Positions 8,522 to 17,633 of a DNA stretch of 64,000 nt are shown here, one piece after another. Within the stretch, counting starts at the first letter, position 1, and every line of letters starts with the position of its first letter. The stretch spans positions 124,001 through 188,000 of the forward strand of contig NZ_JAQZAT010000011.1 in assembly GCF_028736925.1 (NCBI RefSeq), in the 5' to 3' direction. Origin of the DNA: Flavivirga sp. 57AJ16. GTDB lineage: Bacteria > Bacteroidota > Bacteroidia > Flavobacteriales > Flavobacteriaceae. The translations under genes were made by a program, and so were the position numbers. The notes below the pieces were generated by a model that saw only the letters and a list, made by a program, of their open reading frames with translations, made no database searches and had not been told where the DNA came from.

Positions 8522-9610
8522 ATGACGAAGAAAAGCATTCTAAACAAGAAGTCTATGGACTTTTTAGAAAAATACTTAAATAATGCGGCCCCTACGGGTT
8601 ATGAGTGGACCGGGCAAAAATTGTGGATGGATTACCTAAAACCGTATGTAGATGAATTTATAACAGATACTTATGGTACAGCTGTTGGCGTTATAAATCC
8701 AAAAGCGAAATACAAAGTGGTCATTGAAGGTCATGCCGATGAAATTTCATGGTATGTAAACTATATTTCGGATAATGGATTAATTTATGTGATTAGAAAC
8801 GGTGGGAGCGACCATCAAATTGCCCCGAGCAAAATAGTTAACATACATACAAAAAAGGGCCTTATAAAGGGTGTTTTTGGGTGGCCGGCTATCCATACAC
8901 GTAATAAAACCAAGGAAGAAGCTCCAAAACCGGATAATATTACGATCGATGTTGGTGCCAAAGACAAGGAAGAAGTTGAAAAAATGGGAATTCACGTAGG
9001 ATGTGTTATCACCTACCCTGATGAGTTTCATATTTTAAATAATGATAAATTTGTTTGCCGTGCTTTAGACAATCGAATGGGCGGCTTCATGATTGCCGAA
9101 GTAGCACGCTTATTAAAAGAGAACAAGAAAGCACTTCCCTTTGGGCTTTACATTACAAATTCGGTACAAGAAGAAATAGGTTTACGTGGTGCAGAAATGA
9201 TCACGCAGACCATTAAACCAAATGTAGCGATTGTCACCGATGTCACTCACGATACGACGACCCCCATGATAGAAGTAAAAAAAGAAGGGCATCTTGAAAT
9301 TGGTAAAGGGCCCGTTGTAGCTTATGCGCCCGCTGTACAGCAAAAACTACGTGATTTAATTACTGATACTGCAGAAGCCAAGAAAATCCCTTTTCAACGT
9401 TCTGCCCTATCCCGTGCAACGGGAACAGATACAGATGCCTTTGCTTATAGTAATGGTGGCGTAGCTTCTGCTTTAATTTCATTACCGCTTCGTTATATGC
9501 ATACCACTGTAGAAATGGTACATAAAAACGATGTAGAAAATGTTATTAAATTAATTTATGAAACATTACTTAATATAAAAGATGGCGAAACATTTAGTTA
9601 TTTTGAATAA
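8522..9610 (+). CDS. M42 family metallopeptidase (glutamyl aminopeptidase-like)
   Basis: A 362-residue cytosolic aminopeptidase. Metal-binding and catalytic segments of the M42 family are clear: EGHADEISW (first metal His/Asp), RALDNRMGGFM (bridging Asp), QEEIGLRGAEM (catalytic Glu pair), VTDVTHDT and the late MHTTVEMVH. Length matches the family. M42 enzymes form dodecameric shells that trim peptides from the N-terminus. The gene is transcribed alone, divergent from DUF4294 with 101 bp between the start codons. The first ATG is used, giving MTKKSILNKKSMDFLEKYL. Confidence 0.9.
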   Translation: MTKKSILNKKSMDFLEKYLNNAAPTGYEWTGQKLWMDYLKPYVDEFITDTYGTAVGVINPKAKYKVVIEGHADEISWYVNYISDNGLIYVIRNGGSDHQIAPSKIVNIHTKKGLIKGVFGWPAIHTRNKTKEEAPKPDNITIDVGAKDKEEVEKMGIHVGCVITYPDEFHILNNDKFVCRALDNRMGGFMIAEVARLLKENKKALPFGLYITNSVQEEIGLRGAEMITQTIKPNVAIVTDVTHDTTTPMIEVKKEGHLEIGKGPVVAYAPAVQQKLRDLITDTAEAKKIPFQRSALSRATGTDTDAFAYSNGGVASALISLPLRYMHTTVEMVHKNDVENVIKLIYETLLNIKDGETFSYFE

Positions 9611-9713
9611 TGCCACTACCTTCTGGTATTCGTTTGTATTTTAAATAATGTTTCCTAAATGGTGCTTTTTAAGATTGACCCGCAATAAAAAAGAGGGCCA
9701 TTAATTGCGAGAT

Positions 9714-9884
9714 TTAAGCTGCTACATTTTGGTTATACATTTCTATTTCAAATTCGTTAATAGTTGTGTAGCCTAAAATTGAGTGTATCCTCTTTTTATT
9801 GTATCGCATTTTAATCCAAGAAAAAACCGATAATTCAGCTTGAGACCTATAATTGTATTTGTGTTGTCTCTGGCATAACTTATT
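9714..9884 (-). pseudogene. IS3-family transposase (OrfB) C-terminal fragment
   Basis: Read on the minus strand, this stretch encodes a peptide containing YRSQAELSVFSWIKMRYN followed by KKRIHSILGYTTINEFEIEM and a stop at 9714. This is the C-terminal end of the IS3/IS150-type integrase core (the W-YN-R-HS-LGY signature). Upstream the frame hits a TAG near the inverted repeat at 9885, and the DDE catalytic part is gone, so it is a dead remnant. A separate minus-strand frame around 9915-10020 (from a MPIKKRPSYIRLK-like peptide) may be part of OrfA, but that is uncertain. Confidence 0.72.
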
Positions 9885-10111
9885 CTTTTTCTATTTCCTA
9901 AAAAATGGCTATAATTCCTGTACTGCTTTTCCATAATTCAAAGTTAATTTATGTAACTCTAAATCTCGCACCTCTATCTTCAGTCTAATATAGCTAGGTC
10001 TCTTTTTGATAGGCATAACACTTGTGCTGAGCGAAGCCTAAGTATCGCGACAGTTAATAAAAGAAACTAAATATGGACGAATTTCAGCCATTTTTTAGGA
10101 AATAGAAAAAG
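9885..10111. repeat. 33-bp imperfect inverted repeat in IS graveyard
   Basis: The arms 9885-9917 and 10079-10111 are inverted copies with about 31 of 33 positions matching (core CCATTTTTTAGGAAATAGAA on the right arm). They bracket ~160 bp that includes a short coding-like remnant and a TGAGCGAAGCC motif related to dispersed small repeats elsewhere in the window. A second shorter inverted pair, GCGAGATTTA at 9707 and TAAATCTCGC at 9960, also frames the transposase fragment. The whole gap 9611-10164 is best read as eroded mobile DNA with no intact gene. Confidence 0.6.
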
Positions 10112-10138
10112 TCAAGACGAGTTCATTATAATTATCGT

Positions 10139-10146
10139 TATTTTTG
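10139..10146 (+). promoter_or_regulatory. Probable -7 element for the OstA-like gene
   Basis: TATTTTTG fits TAnnTTTG and lies 18 bp before the TTG start at 10165. No convincing -33 box was found. Confidence 0.35.
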
Positions 10147-10164
10147 TGACAAACTTTTTATATT

Positions 10165-11985
10165 TTGAACAAACTACAAGTTTTATTTTTTACACTTATT
10201 ATTGGCTTTGTTTCAATAGCTGCTAAAGCTCAAGAAAAAAAGAAAATTGAAATAGAATACGCTGGTAAACTCACTATTGATGAAGGAAATTACCCGGGTG
10301 CCAAAATACTAACCCGCGATGATTCACAACAAGTGCATATAAAGCACAAGGGGTCGGACATGTGGTGTGATAAAGCCATACATTATGGCAAAGAAAATTT
10401 TATCGAAGCCTATGGCAATGTTCAAATGAAACAAGGGGACACTATTAACATGACCTCTAAATATGTTGAATATAGCGGAGCAAGTGGGTTGGCATTTGCA
10501 AGTGGGGATGTGGTTTTAAAAGACCCTAATTCTACAATATCTTCGGACACCCTATATCTAGACCGCATTAAACAACAAGCATTTTACAAAAATGGCGGAA
10601 CGGTTGTAAAAGATTCCTCTGGAACGATTACCAGTAAAATTGGTCGGTACTATATGGACCTTAAAAAATATCAATTTGTCGAAGATGTGGTATTAGTAAA
10701 TAAGGAATCAACCATTCATTCCAATTTTTTTGATTTTTATTCAGACAGTGGTCATGCCTATTTATTTGGCCCTTCGACCATAACAACAGAAACAAGTGTA
10801 ACGTATTGCGAAAAGGGATTTTATGACACCGAAAACAAAATAGGGTATGCCCTTAAACAAGCAAGAATAGATTACGATAATCGTATTATAGAAGGAGATA
10901 GTTTATATTTTGACAATAATAACAGCTTTGCTTCGGCCACCAATAATATAAAAGTAACAGACACTATAAATAATAGTATCATAAAGGGGCATTATGCTGA
11001 GGTTTTCAAAGAAAAAGACTCTTTATTTATTACAAAGCACGCCTTAGCTATTACACAACAAGAAAACGATTCTATCTATATGCACGCAGATAAAATCATG
11101 GTCACCGGCAAACCCGAAAACCGTATTGTTAGAGCGTATTATAATGCTAAAATTTTTAAGTCTGATCTAAGCGGGAAAGCAGATTCCATACATTCTAACC
11201 AAAAAACTGGGATTACCGAACTAATAAATATAGACCGTTTTTCGTCCAACGATAAATTTTCTACAAAACGAAAACCTATCCTTTGGAATATAGCCAATCA
11301 AATGACAGGTGATACCATTCATTTAATTTCAAACCCCAAAACAGAAAAAATAGACTCTCTTAAAGTTTTCAACAATGCTTTTATTATAAGCAAAGATACC
11401 ATAAGCGAAAATGGTTACAATCAAATTAGCGGTATACGATTGATAGGCCTATTTAATGAAGAAAACAAATTGCGACAAGTTGATATTATTAAAAATGCAG
11501 AGTCCATTTTTTATACACGTAATGATAAACAGGAACTTATAGGCATTGATAAAGCAAAATCCGGTAGTATTTCCATGCTTTTTGACAATGGCGATATTGA
11601 AGAATATAACCGCATAAATCAAGTTGACGGTAAACTATACCCAGAATCCCAATACCCGGAAAAAGAAAAAACCTTAAAAGGGTTTGATTGGCGTGAAGAC
11701 GAACGCCCCATGAGCGTTGAAGATTTATTTAAAGATGATCCTCCTTTAGTTTTACCAGTTATTAAGGGATTAGAAGATTATATCCCTCAAGAGGATTTCT
11801 TTGATGAAGAGTTGCTAAAACGTATTGAAAACGCCGATAATCGAGCAAAAGGCGATAAAAACGAACCCTCTAAAGCGTCAAGGAACATACCAAAATCAGT
11901 AAAAGAAAAACAAGAGCCTATAACTCCAAAAATGATAAAAAAATCAAAAAAAAAGCTTAGTAACTCCCGTGCGGCAAGCAAGTAA
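10165..11985 (+). CDS. OstA-like (LptA/LptD N-terminal type) protein
   Basis: A 606-residue exported protein starting at TTG, with a signal peptide ending KAQ near residue 23. Most of the length is repeating beta strands of the OstA/LptA type (IEAYGNVQMKQGDTINMTSKYVEY, FASGDVVLKDPNSTISSD, TLYLD). In family members this beta-jellyroll carries lipopolysaccharide across the periplasm. The last ~100 residues are highly charged (Lys/Arg-rich tail). Bacteroidota commonly have such long OstA-like proteins of unsettled role. Two bases separate it from the aminotransferase start, giving a likely operon. The TTG start is favoured because the signal peptide begins exactly there. Confidence 0.8.
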   Translation: MNKLQVLFFTLIIGFVSIAAKAQEKKKIEIEYAGKLTIDEGNYPGAKILTRDDSQQVHIKHKGSDMWCDKAIHYGKENFIEAYGNVQMKQGDTINMTSKYVEYSGASGLAFASGDVVLKDPNSTISSDTLYLDRIKQQAFYKNGGTVVKDSSGTITSKIGRYYMDLKKYQFVEDVVLVNKESTIHSNFFDFYSDSGHAYLFGPSTITTETSVTYCEKGFYDTENKIGYALKQARIDYDNRIIEGDSLYFDNNNSFASATNNIKVTDTINNSIIKGHYAEVFKEKDSLFITKHALAITQQENDSIYMHADKIMVTGKPENRIVRAYYNAKIFKSDLSGKADSIHSNQKTGITELINIDRFSSNDKFSTKRKPILWNIANQMTGDTIHLISNPKTEKIDSLKVFNNAFIISKDTISENGYNQISGIRLIGLFNEENKLRQVDIIKNAESIFYTRNDKQELIGIDKAKSGSISMLFDNGDIEEYNRINQVDGKLYPESQYPEKEKTLKGFDWREDERPMSVEDLFKDDPPLVLPVIKGLEDYIPQEDFFDEELLKRIENADNRAKGDKNEPSKASRNIPKSVKEKQEPITPKMIKKSKKKLSNSRAASK

Positions 11986-11987
11986 TA

Positions 11988-13169
11988 ATGAGGTCTGATT
12001 TTTTCACATATCAAGCACAAACAACCCCGCATCCATTAGCTCTGGAAATTTCCCATGCTTGTGGTTCCTATATTTATGATACCAACAACAAAGCATATCT
12101 AGATTTTGTTGCAGGCGTATCAGCTTGTCCTTTAGGACATAATCACCCTAAAGTTGTCCATGCCATTAAAAACCAATTAGACACCTATTTACATGTCATG
12201 GTATATGGGGAATATATCCAAAAGCCAGCGGTAGAACTCACTAAATTATTAGCTAATAATCTCCCCAGCCCTTTAGAAAAAACATATTTAACCAATTCTG
12301 GTACAGAAGCCATAGAAGGGGCCATTAAATTAGCAAAACGTGCTACTGGTAGAAGTGAAATGATAGCAGCACATAAAGCATATCACGGTAATACCATGGG
12401 ATCGATGAGTGTCATGGGGTTTGAAGAAAGAAAACAAGCCTTTAGGCCATTGCTCCCAAACGTGCAATTCATCACATTTAATAATGAAACCGATTTAGAG
12501 TACATCACTACCAAAACAGCATGCGTTATTCTAGAAACCATACAAGGTGGTGCTGGTTTTATAGAACCAGAAAAGGGGTATTTAGAAAAAGTAAGAAGCC
12601 GTTGTGATGCCGTTGGAGCTCTTTTAATTTTAGATGAAATACAGCCAGGAATAGGCAGAACAGGTAAATTATTTGGATTTGAACATTATCATTGCATTCC
12701 AGATATTTTAGTTACCGGTAAAGGTTTAGGCGGCGGTATGCCCATAGGTGCTTTTACAGCATCAAGCAAACTTATGGATTTATTACAAGATCATCCTAAA
12801 TTAGGGCATATTACGACTTTTGGCGGTCACCCAGTTATTGCAGCCTCTGCCCTAGCAACCTTACGAGAAGTCACAGAAAGTAACTTAATGCATCAAGCTT
12901 CAGAAAAAGAAACTGTTTTTCGTAAACTATTAGTCCACCCATTAATTAAAGAGATAAGAGGAAAAGGTCTCATGCTGGCCTTGATAACCGCTTCAGAGGA
13001 AATAACAAATGCATTAATTCTTAAATGTCAGGAAGAAGGTTTAATCCTGTTTTGGCTCCTTTTTGAACCTAAGGCAGTAAGAATTACGCCTCCTTTGACC
13101 ATTTCAAATGAAGAAATCACTAAGGGGTGCTCAATAATCATAAAGGTTTTAAATACCTTCCAGAACTAA
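11988..13169 (+). CDS. Class III PLP-dependent aminotransferase (acetylornithine/4-aminobutyrate type)
   Basis: A 393-residue fold-type I aminotransferase. The subgroup III signature is complete: TNSGTEAIEGAIKLAKRAT near the phosphate-binding region, LDEIQPGIGRTG with Asp216, which contacts the pyridine ring, and Lys245 in TGKGLGGGMP as the PLP Schiff-base lysine. Length fits acetylornithine or related omega-aminotransferases, but no arg genes are near, so the substrate is open. It follows the OstA-like gene by two bases, a linkage seen in Flavobacteriaceae that does not by itself imply a shared pathway. Confidence 0.88.
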   Translation: MRSDFFTYQAQTTPHPLALEISHACGSYIYDTNNKAYLDFVAGVSACPLGHNHPKVVHAIKNQLDTYLHVMVYGEYIQKPAVELTKLLANNLPSPLEKTYLTNSGTEAIEGAIKLAKRATGRSEMIAAHKAYHGNTMGSMSVMGFEERKQAFRPLLPNVQFITFNNETDLEYITTKTACVILETIQGGAGFIEPEKGYLEKVRSRCDAVGALLILDEIQPGIGRTGKLFGFEHYHCIPDILVTGKGLGGGMPIGAFTASSKLMDLLQDHPKLGHITTFGGHPVIAASALATLREVTESNLMHQASEKETVFRKLLVHPLIKEIRGKGLMLALITASEEITNALILKCQEEGLILFWLLFEPKAVRITPPLTISNEEITKGCSIIIKVLNTFQN

Positions 13170-13331
13170 TCAAACGCCATTAACCACCTGTAAATCAAAG
13201 TAAAAAACTTTTAAAACCATGCCTAAAGGTATGATTGTTGATTACTTTGTTAAAAACATTTGCTTAATCTATTGCATAAAGACAATATAGAAGCTTAAAT
13301 TTATTCAAGTAGAAACTTACAAAAGTGCTAT

Positions 13332-14720
13332 ATGGAGTTTAGTCATAATGACAACAACAATTTGCCGCTATCAAAATTCGAATCGATGTTAAAAACAAAT
13401 CATGTTTTGTTCTTTGATTCTGAAGAGTTCGAAAACATTATTCACCACTATCTAAATCATGGTAAAATAGCTTTGGCAAAGAAAGCTATAAAATTAGGTT
13501 TAAGCCAGCACACCACCTCTATTAATCTAAGACTTTTTAAAGTTGAAGTTTATGTATTCGAAGACAAGCTAATTGAAGCAGATGCTTTACTAAATGAACT
13601 CTATAGCTTAGATCCCATGAATGAGGAAATCTACATTCAAAAAGCCAATATATTATCAAAAAAGGATGAGCATCAACAAGCTATAGATGTATTGAAAAAA
13701 GCATTAGAACTTACAGATGATGTGATTGACATATATTCTTTAATTGGTATGGAATATCTTTTTTTAGACCAATTTGAAAATGCCAAAATGTATTTCATGA
13801 AATGTTTAGAAGAAGATTTGGAAGATTATTCTTCTCTTTACAATATTATATATTGCTTTGAGTATCTAAATCAAAATGAAGAAGCCATTTCTTATTTAAA
13901 CGTATTCCTAGACAAAAACCCATATTGTGAAGTAGCATGGCATCAATTGGGCAAACAATACTACACCCTTAAAAAATACAAGAAGGCATTAGCTGCCTTT
14001 GATTTTGCTATAATCTCCGACGATACATTTGTAGGGGCATATCTTGAAAGAGGGAAAGTACTTGAAGCGTTGAAACGTTATGAAGATGCCATTGAAAATT
14101 ACAGCATCTCTTTAAAACTGGACGAGCCCACTTCTTTTGCCTTGTTAAGGATAGGTAACTGCTATGAAAAGTTAAAAAATGATGACTTAGCGGTTCAGTA
14201 TTATTACAAAACGGTTCACGAGGATCCTTTATTAGATAAAGGGTGGATAGCCATAACAAAGTATTATAACAGACAAAAAAAATACCAAAAAGCGTTATAT
14301 TATATAAACAAAGCTATTAATATAGACCCAGAAAATGTTATCTATTGGAAGTTGTACTCACAAATTAACCAACGGCTCAATTTTTATGAAGAAGCAGAAC
14401 GTGGATTCAAAAGAACTTTAGAGTTAGGGAATTATGAGCTCAATACATGGTTGTCTCGGGGCGATTTATTGATTAAACTTGGTGAACCACAAGCCGCCAT
14501 TTATAATTTTGAACAAGCTTTGGAATTTTATCCAGAAAACGCTGAATTGGAATATCGCTTGGCTGGGCTATACCTTACCTTAAATGAAAATGATAAAGGC
14601 ATATTTCATTTAAAAAACGGCATCCTTTCTAACGAGGAATATGCTTTTATAATCGAAGAGCTTTTTCCTGAAGTTTCTAATAGAATATTAGTAAAAAAGC
14701 TACTTAAACCAAAACTTTAA
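13332..14720 (+). CDS. Tetratricopeptide repeat protein
   Basis: A 462-residue soluble protein made almost wholly of TPR units (about eleven), recognisable by repeated A-(3-4)-Y/F-x-A-(1-2)-P patterns such as KYKKALAAFDFAIISDD and RYEDAIENYSISLKLDEP. There is no signal peptide or membrane segment, so it is probably a cytoplasmic scaffold. No catalytic domain. It lies upstream of the DUF368-aroE operon but separated by 133 bp with its own promoter signal there, so co-transcription is not assured. Confidence 0.85.
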   Translation: MEFSHNDNNNLPLSKFESMLKTNHVLFFDSEEFENIIHHYLNHGKIALAKKAIKLGLSQHTTSINLRLFKVEVYVFEDKLIEADALLNELYSLDPMNEEIYIQKANILSKKDEHQQAIDVLKKALELTDDVIDIYSLIGMEYLFLDQFENAKMYFMKCLEEDLEDYSSLYNIIYCFEYLNQNEEAISYLNVFLDKNPYCEVAWHQLGKQYYTLKKYKKALAAFDFAIISDDTFVGAYLERGKVLEALKRYEDAIENYSISLKLDEPTSFALLRIGNCYEKLKNDDLAVQYYYKTVHEDPLLDKGWIAITKYYNRQKKYQKALYYINKAINIDPENVIYWKLYSQINQRLNFYEEAERGFKRTLELGNYELNTWLSRGDLLIKLGEPQAAIYNFEQALEFYPENAELEYRLAGLYLTLNENDKGIFHLKNGILSNEEYAFIIEELFPEVSNRILVKKLLKPKL

Positions 14721-14823
14721 GCCAGCATCCTTTCTTTTTCCTTCTTTTTAAAGATGCTTAACGTAGTAATCCCTAGTCGTCTGGCAAACGGGATTTTCTA
14801 ATGCATAATTTGGTTAAAATGTA

Positions 14824-14831
14824 TACCTTTG
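14824..14831 (+). promoter_or_regulatory. Probable -7 element for DUF368-DUF368-aroE
   Basis: TACCTTTG matches TAnnTTTG and lies 22 bp upstream of the first DUF368 start. A TTTG occurs upstream but closer than the normal 19-20 bp, so the -33 box is unresolved. Confidence 0.35.
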
Positions 14832-14853
14832 ATTTTAACTTAAAAATTATAAA

Positions 14854-15774
14854 ATGCAAAGACGCTTAACGGATTATTTAATAATTTCTTTTAAAGGGTT
14901 AGCCATGGGAGCAGCAGATGCGGTTCCAGGGGTTTCAGGTGGGACTATAGCATTTATCTCTGGTATTTACGAAGAATTGATTTCGTCTATTAGCAATATA
15001 AATATATCTCTTTTTAAAACGCTTTTCTCTAAAGGCCCAATAGCTTTTTGGACACAATTAAATGGAAACTTTTTACTAGCATTAGCATTGGGTATTATAA
15101 TAAGTTTTGTGTCGTTTATGAAACTTGCCAAATATTTATTAGAAAATCATCCCATTTTAATTTGGTCTTTCTTTTTCGGATTAATCGTGGCTAGTATTTA
15201 CTTTATTGGAAAACAAATTTCTAAATGGAATATACCTGTAGTCGTAGCTTTAACTATTGGTGCTGGTATCGCATTTTACATAACAAGACTTCCTGCTTTA
15301 TCGACAAATGAAAGTCCTTTATTTTTATTTTTTGCCGGGGCTATTGCTATTTGCGCCATGATATTGCCAGGGATTTCAGGATCTTTTATATTAATTATTT
15401 TAGGAGCTTACAAAGCACTTAGCGATGCCATCCATGACATGGACATAAAAAAAATATTGATTTTTGCCAGTGGCGCTATTATAGGCTTACTTAGTTTTAG
15501 CCATGTTTTAAAATGGCTTTTCAAACATTATCACAATATTACATTAGCATTACTTACCGGTTTTATTTTTGGATCGTTAAATAAAGTATGGCCATGGAAA
15601 GAAACCATAACATGGCATACTAATTCCAAAGGCATAAAAACACCTATTTTACAAGAAAGTATTTCTCCGCTTTCTTTCAATGGTGAAAACCAACTTTTGT
15701 TTGCTATTATTTTAATAATTATTGGTTTTTTAACTATTTTCATTTTAGAAAAAGTAGGTTCAAAAAAACAATAA
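14854..15774 (+). CDS. DUF368 polyprenyl-phosphate transporter homologue, copy 1
   Basis: A 306-residue polytopic membrane protein with the two DUF368 half-site motifs: MGAADAVPGVSGGTIAF near residue 17-33 and MILPGISGSFILIILGAY around residue 169-186, forming an inverted-repeat re-entrant architecture. DUF368 proteins were recently identified (PopT family) as transporters that recycle undecaprenyl phosphate across the inner membrane for cell-wall and glycan synthesis. The stop overlaps the start of a second DUF368 gene by one base (TAATG), so the two are translationally coupled and might form a heteromer. Confidence 0.85.
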   Translation: MQRRLTDYLIISFKGLAMGAADAVPGVSGGTIAFISGIYEELISSISNINISLFKTLFSKGPIAFWTQLNGNFLLALALGIIISFVSFMKLAKYLLENHPILIWSFFFGLIVASIYFIGKQISKWNIPVVVALTIGAGIAFYITRLPALSTNESPLFLFFAGAIAICAMILPGISGSFILIILGAYKALSDAIHDMDIKKILIFASGAIIGLLSFSHVLKWLFKHYHNITLALLTGFIFGSLNKVWPWKETITWHTNSKGIKTPILQESISPLSFNGENQLLFAIILIIIGFLTIFILEKVGSKKQ

Positions 15775-16793
15775 TGGAAAGCACCAGAACATTTACTGAT
15801 AAAATTTTCCTTATTCTAAAGGGATTGGGTATGGGAGCCGCCAATAAAGTTCCTGGTGTATCTGGAGGTGTTGTTGCCTTTGTTGCTGGTTTTTACGAAG
15901 AGTTTATCTATTCACTTAGAAAAGTAAACGGCAAAGCTTTCAAATTATTCATTAATGGCCGATTTAAAAGTTTTTTTAATTACATAAATGGCCGCTTTTT
16001 AAGCCTTCTCTTTTTAGGGATGATCATTAGTTATTTTAGTATTTCTAAAGTTCTGGATTACTTAATAAAGCACTATGAGCTTTATGTTTGGAGTGTTTTC
16101 TTCGGAATGATTATAGGCTCTGTTTATTATATCAACAAAGATTTTAGAGGTTGGAATTATAAAACTTACAGCTCTCTGGCCTTAGGAATCATATTGGGCT
16201 TAAGTATTAGCTTTTTTAACCCCGCGAAAGAAAACGACAATCTTTGGTTTGTGTTTTTTTGCGGTATTATAAGTGTATCTGGTATGACACTCCCAGGGTT
16301 TTCTGGCTCTTTCATACTTATTTTACTTGGTAATTATGTCTTACTACTAGTAGATTCGGTAAATGCTCTTTATGATACCTTCTATGAAGTTTTAGGGGGG
16401 GATTTCACCTTTATTAATAATATAGAACGTATAAGAATGCTTAAAGTGCTAACCGTTTTTACATTAGGATCTGTAACAGGCTTAGTCACTTTTTCCCATG
16501 TTCTAAGCTATATTTTAAAACACTATAAAAATATCACAACATCTACCATTATAGGCTTTATTATTGGATCTCTAGGTGTTGTGTGGCCCTGGAAAAAAAC
16601 AATATATAAAATGACTGTTGATGGTGATTATATATTAGATTCGACAGGTCAAAAAATAATAGAAAATTATAAGCGTTTCATTCCAGAATTAAATACAGAA
16701 ACCTATTATGCCATAGCATTTGTTCTTTTTGGAATTGCTATAGTATTAGCCTTAGAATGGTACGGTCAAAAAACTAGAAAAAAACATGAATAA
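15774..16793 (+). CDS. DUF368 polyprenyl-phosphate transporter homologue, copy 2
   Basis: A 339-residue paralogue of the preceding protein with MGAANKVPGVSGGVVAF and MTLPGFSGSFILILLGNY in the same places. It is longer because of an insert between the half-sites (around LLLVDSVNALYDTFYEVLGG) and a longer C-terminal loop. Paired paralogues with matching motifs but diverged loops suggest either a heterodimer or two lipid substrates (inference). It overlaps aroE by eight bases. Confidence 0.85.
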   Translation: MESTRTFTDKIFLILKGLGMGAANKVPGVSGGVVAFVAGFYEEFIYSLRKVNGKAFKLFINGRFKSFFNYINGRFLSLLFLGMIISYFSISKVLDYLIKHYELYVWSVFFGMIIGSVYYINKDFRGWNYKTYSSLALGIILGLSISFFNPAKENDNLWFVFFCGIISVSGMTLPGFSGSFILILLGNYVLLLVDSVNALYDTFYEVLGGDFTFINNIERIRMLKVLTVFTLGSVTGLVTFSHVLSYILKHYKNITTSTIIGFIIGSLGVVWPWKKTIYKMTVDGDYILDSTGQKIIENYKRFIPELNTETYYAIAFVLFGIAIVLALEWYGQKTRKKHE

Positions 16794-17526
16794 ATTAGGT
16801 CTTTTAGGTAAAAATATATCATACTCCTTTTCAAGAGCATATTTCAAAAAGAAATTTGAAGACGAAAAAATAGCAAATACAACCTATGAAAACTTCGATA
16901 TTGAAACCATCGATTTATTCCCATCCATAATAAAAAACACTTCAAATTTAAAGGGTTTAAATGTTACCATACCATATAAAGAAACCGTTATTCCATATCT
17001 TGATAAAGTAAATAAAAAAGCAAAGGCCATAGGAGCCGTAAACACTATAAAAATTACTAAAAAAGGAAAACTAGTAGGCTATAATACAGATTGTTATGGC
17101 TTTAAAAAAACGATAGCCCCCTTTTTAAGATCACAGCATAAAAAAGCCTTGATCTTAGGAACAGGAGGCGCAAGCAAAGCTATTGCCTATAGCTTAAAAA
17201 AGTTAGGGATTTCTTTTCAATATGTTTCAAGAAAACAGTCCGAAGGCATTGGTTTTACTTATAATTCCCTCACTGAAGCGGACATTAAAAAACACCAAAT
17301 AATTATAAATTGTACCCCACTAGGCACTTTTCCCAATATTGATGATTGTCCAAATATTCCATATCAATCTATAACAAGCCATCATATTTTATTTGATTTA
17401 ATATATAATCCTGAAGAAACTAAATTCTTAAAACTGGGTAAGCAAAATAAGGCAGTAACAATCAATGGACTTAATATGTTAAAATTGCAGGCAGAAAAAG
17501 CTTGGTCCATATGGAATTTACGGTAA
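16786..17526 (+). CDS. aroE: Shikimate dehydrogenase
   Basis: A 246-residue enzyme that reduces 3-dehydroshikimate to shikimate with NADPH. Substrate-binding SYSFS (12-16), catalytic Lys65 in TIPYKET, Asn86 in GAVNTI and Asp102 in NTDCYGF are all present. The nucleotide-binding loop is GTGGAS (125-130). Length is somewhat short, as is usual in Bacteroidota. It starts inside the end of the second DUF368 gene, so expression is coupled to polyprenyl-phosphate transport genes, a conserved neighbourhood without an obvious metabolic reason. Confidence 0.93.
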   Translation: MNKLGLLGKNISYSFSRAYFKKKFEDEKIANTTYENFDIETIDLFPSIIKNTSNLKGLNVTIPYKETVIPYLDKVNKKAKAIGAVNTIKITKKGKLVGYNTDCYGFKKTIAPFLRSQHKKALILGTGGASKAIAYSLKKLGISFQYVSRKQSEGIGFTYNSLTEADIKKHQIIINCTPLGTFPNIDDCPNIPYQSITSHHILFDLIYNPEETKFLKLGKQNKAVTINGLNMLKLQAEKAWSIWNLR

Positions 17527-17562
17527 GAGCTATCTTACAATAATTAAAACCCCTTCTTAATC

Positions 17563-17594
17563 TTTGTAATTAATAAGACTTGTTAGTATCTTTA
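17563..17594 (+). promoter_or_regulatory. Promoter for the DUF349 gene
   Basis: TTTG (17563-17566), 20 bp, TATCTTTA (17587-17594): the Bacteroidota pattern with the last base of the -7 box changed from G to A. The start codon follows about 40 bp later. Confidence 0.45.
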
Positions 17595-17633
17595 AAGTCG
17601 AAAGTAATTTGATGAACCTTAACATTTTTTATA

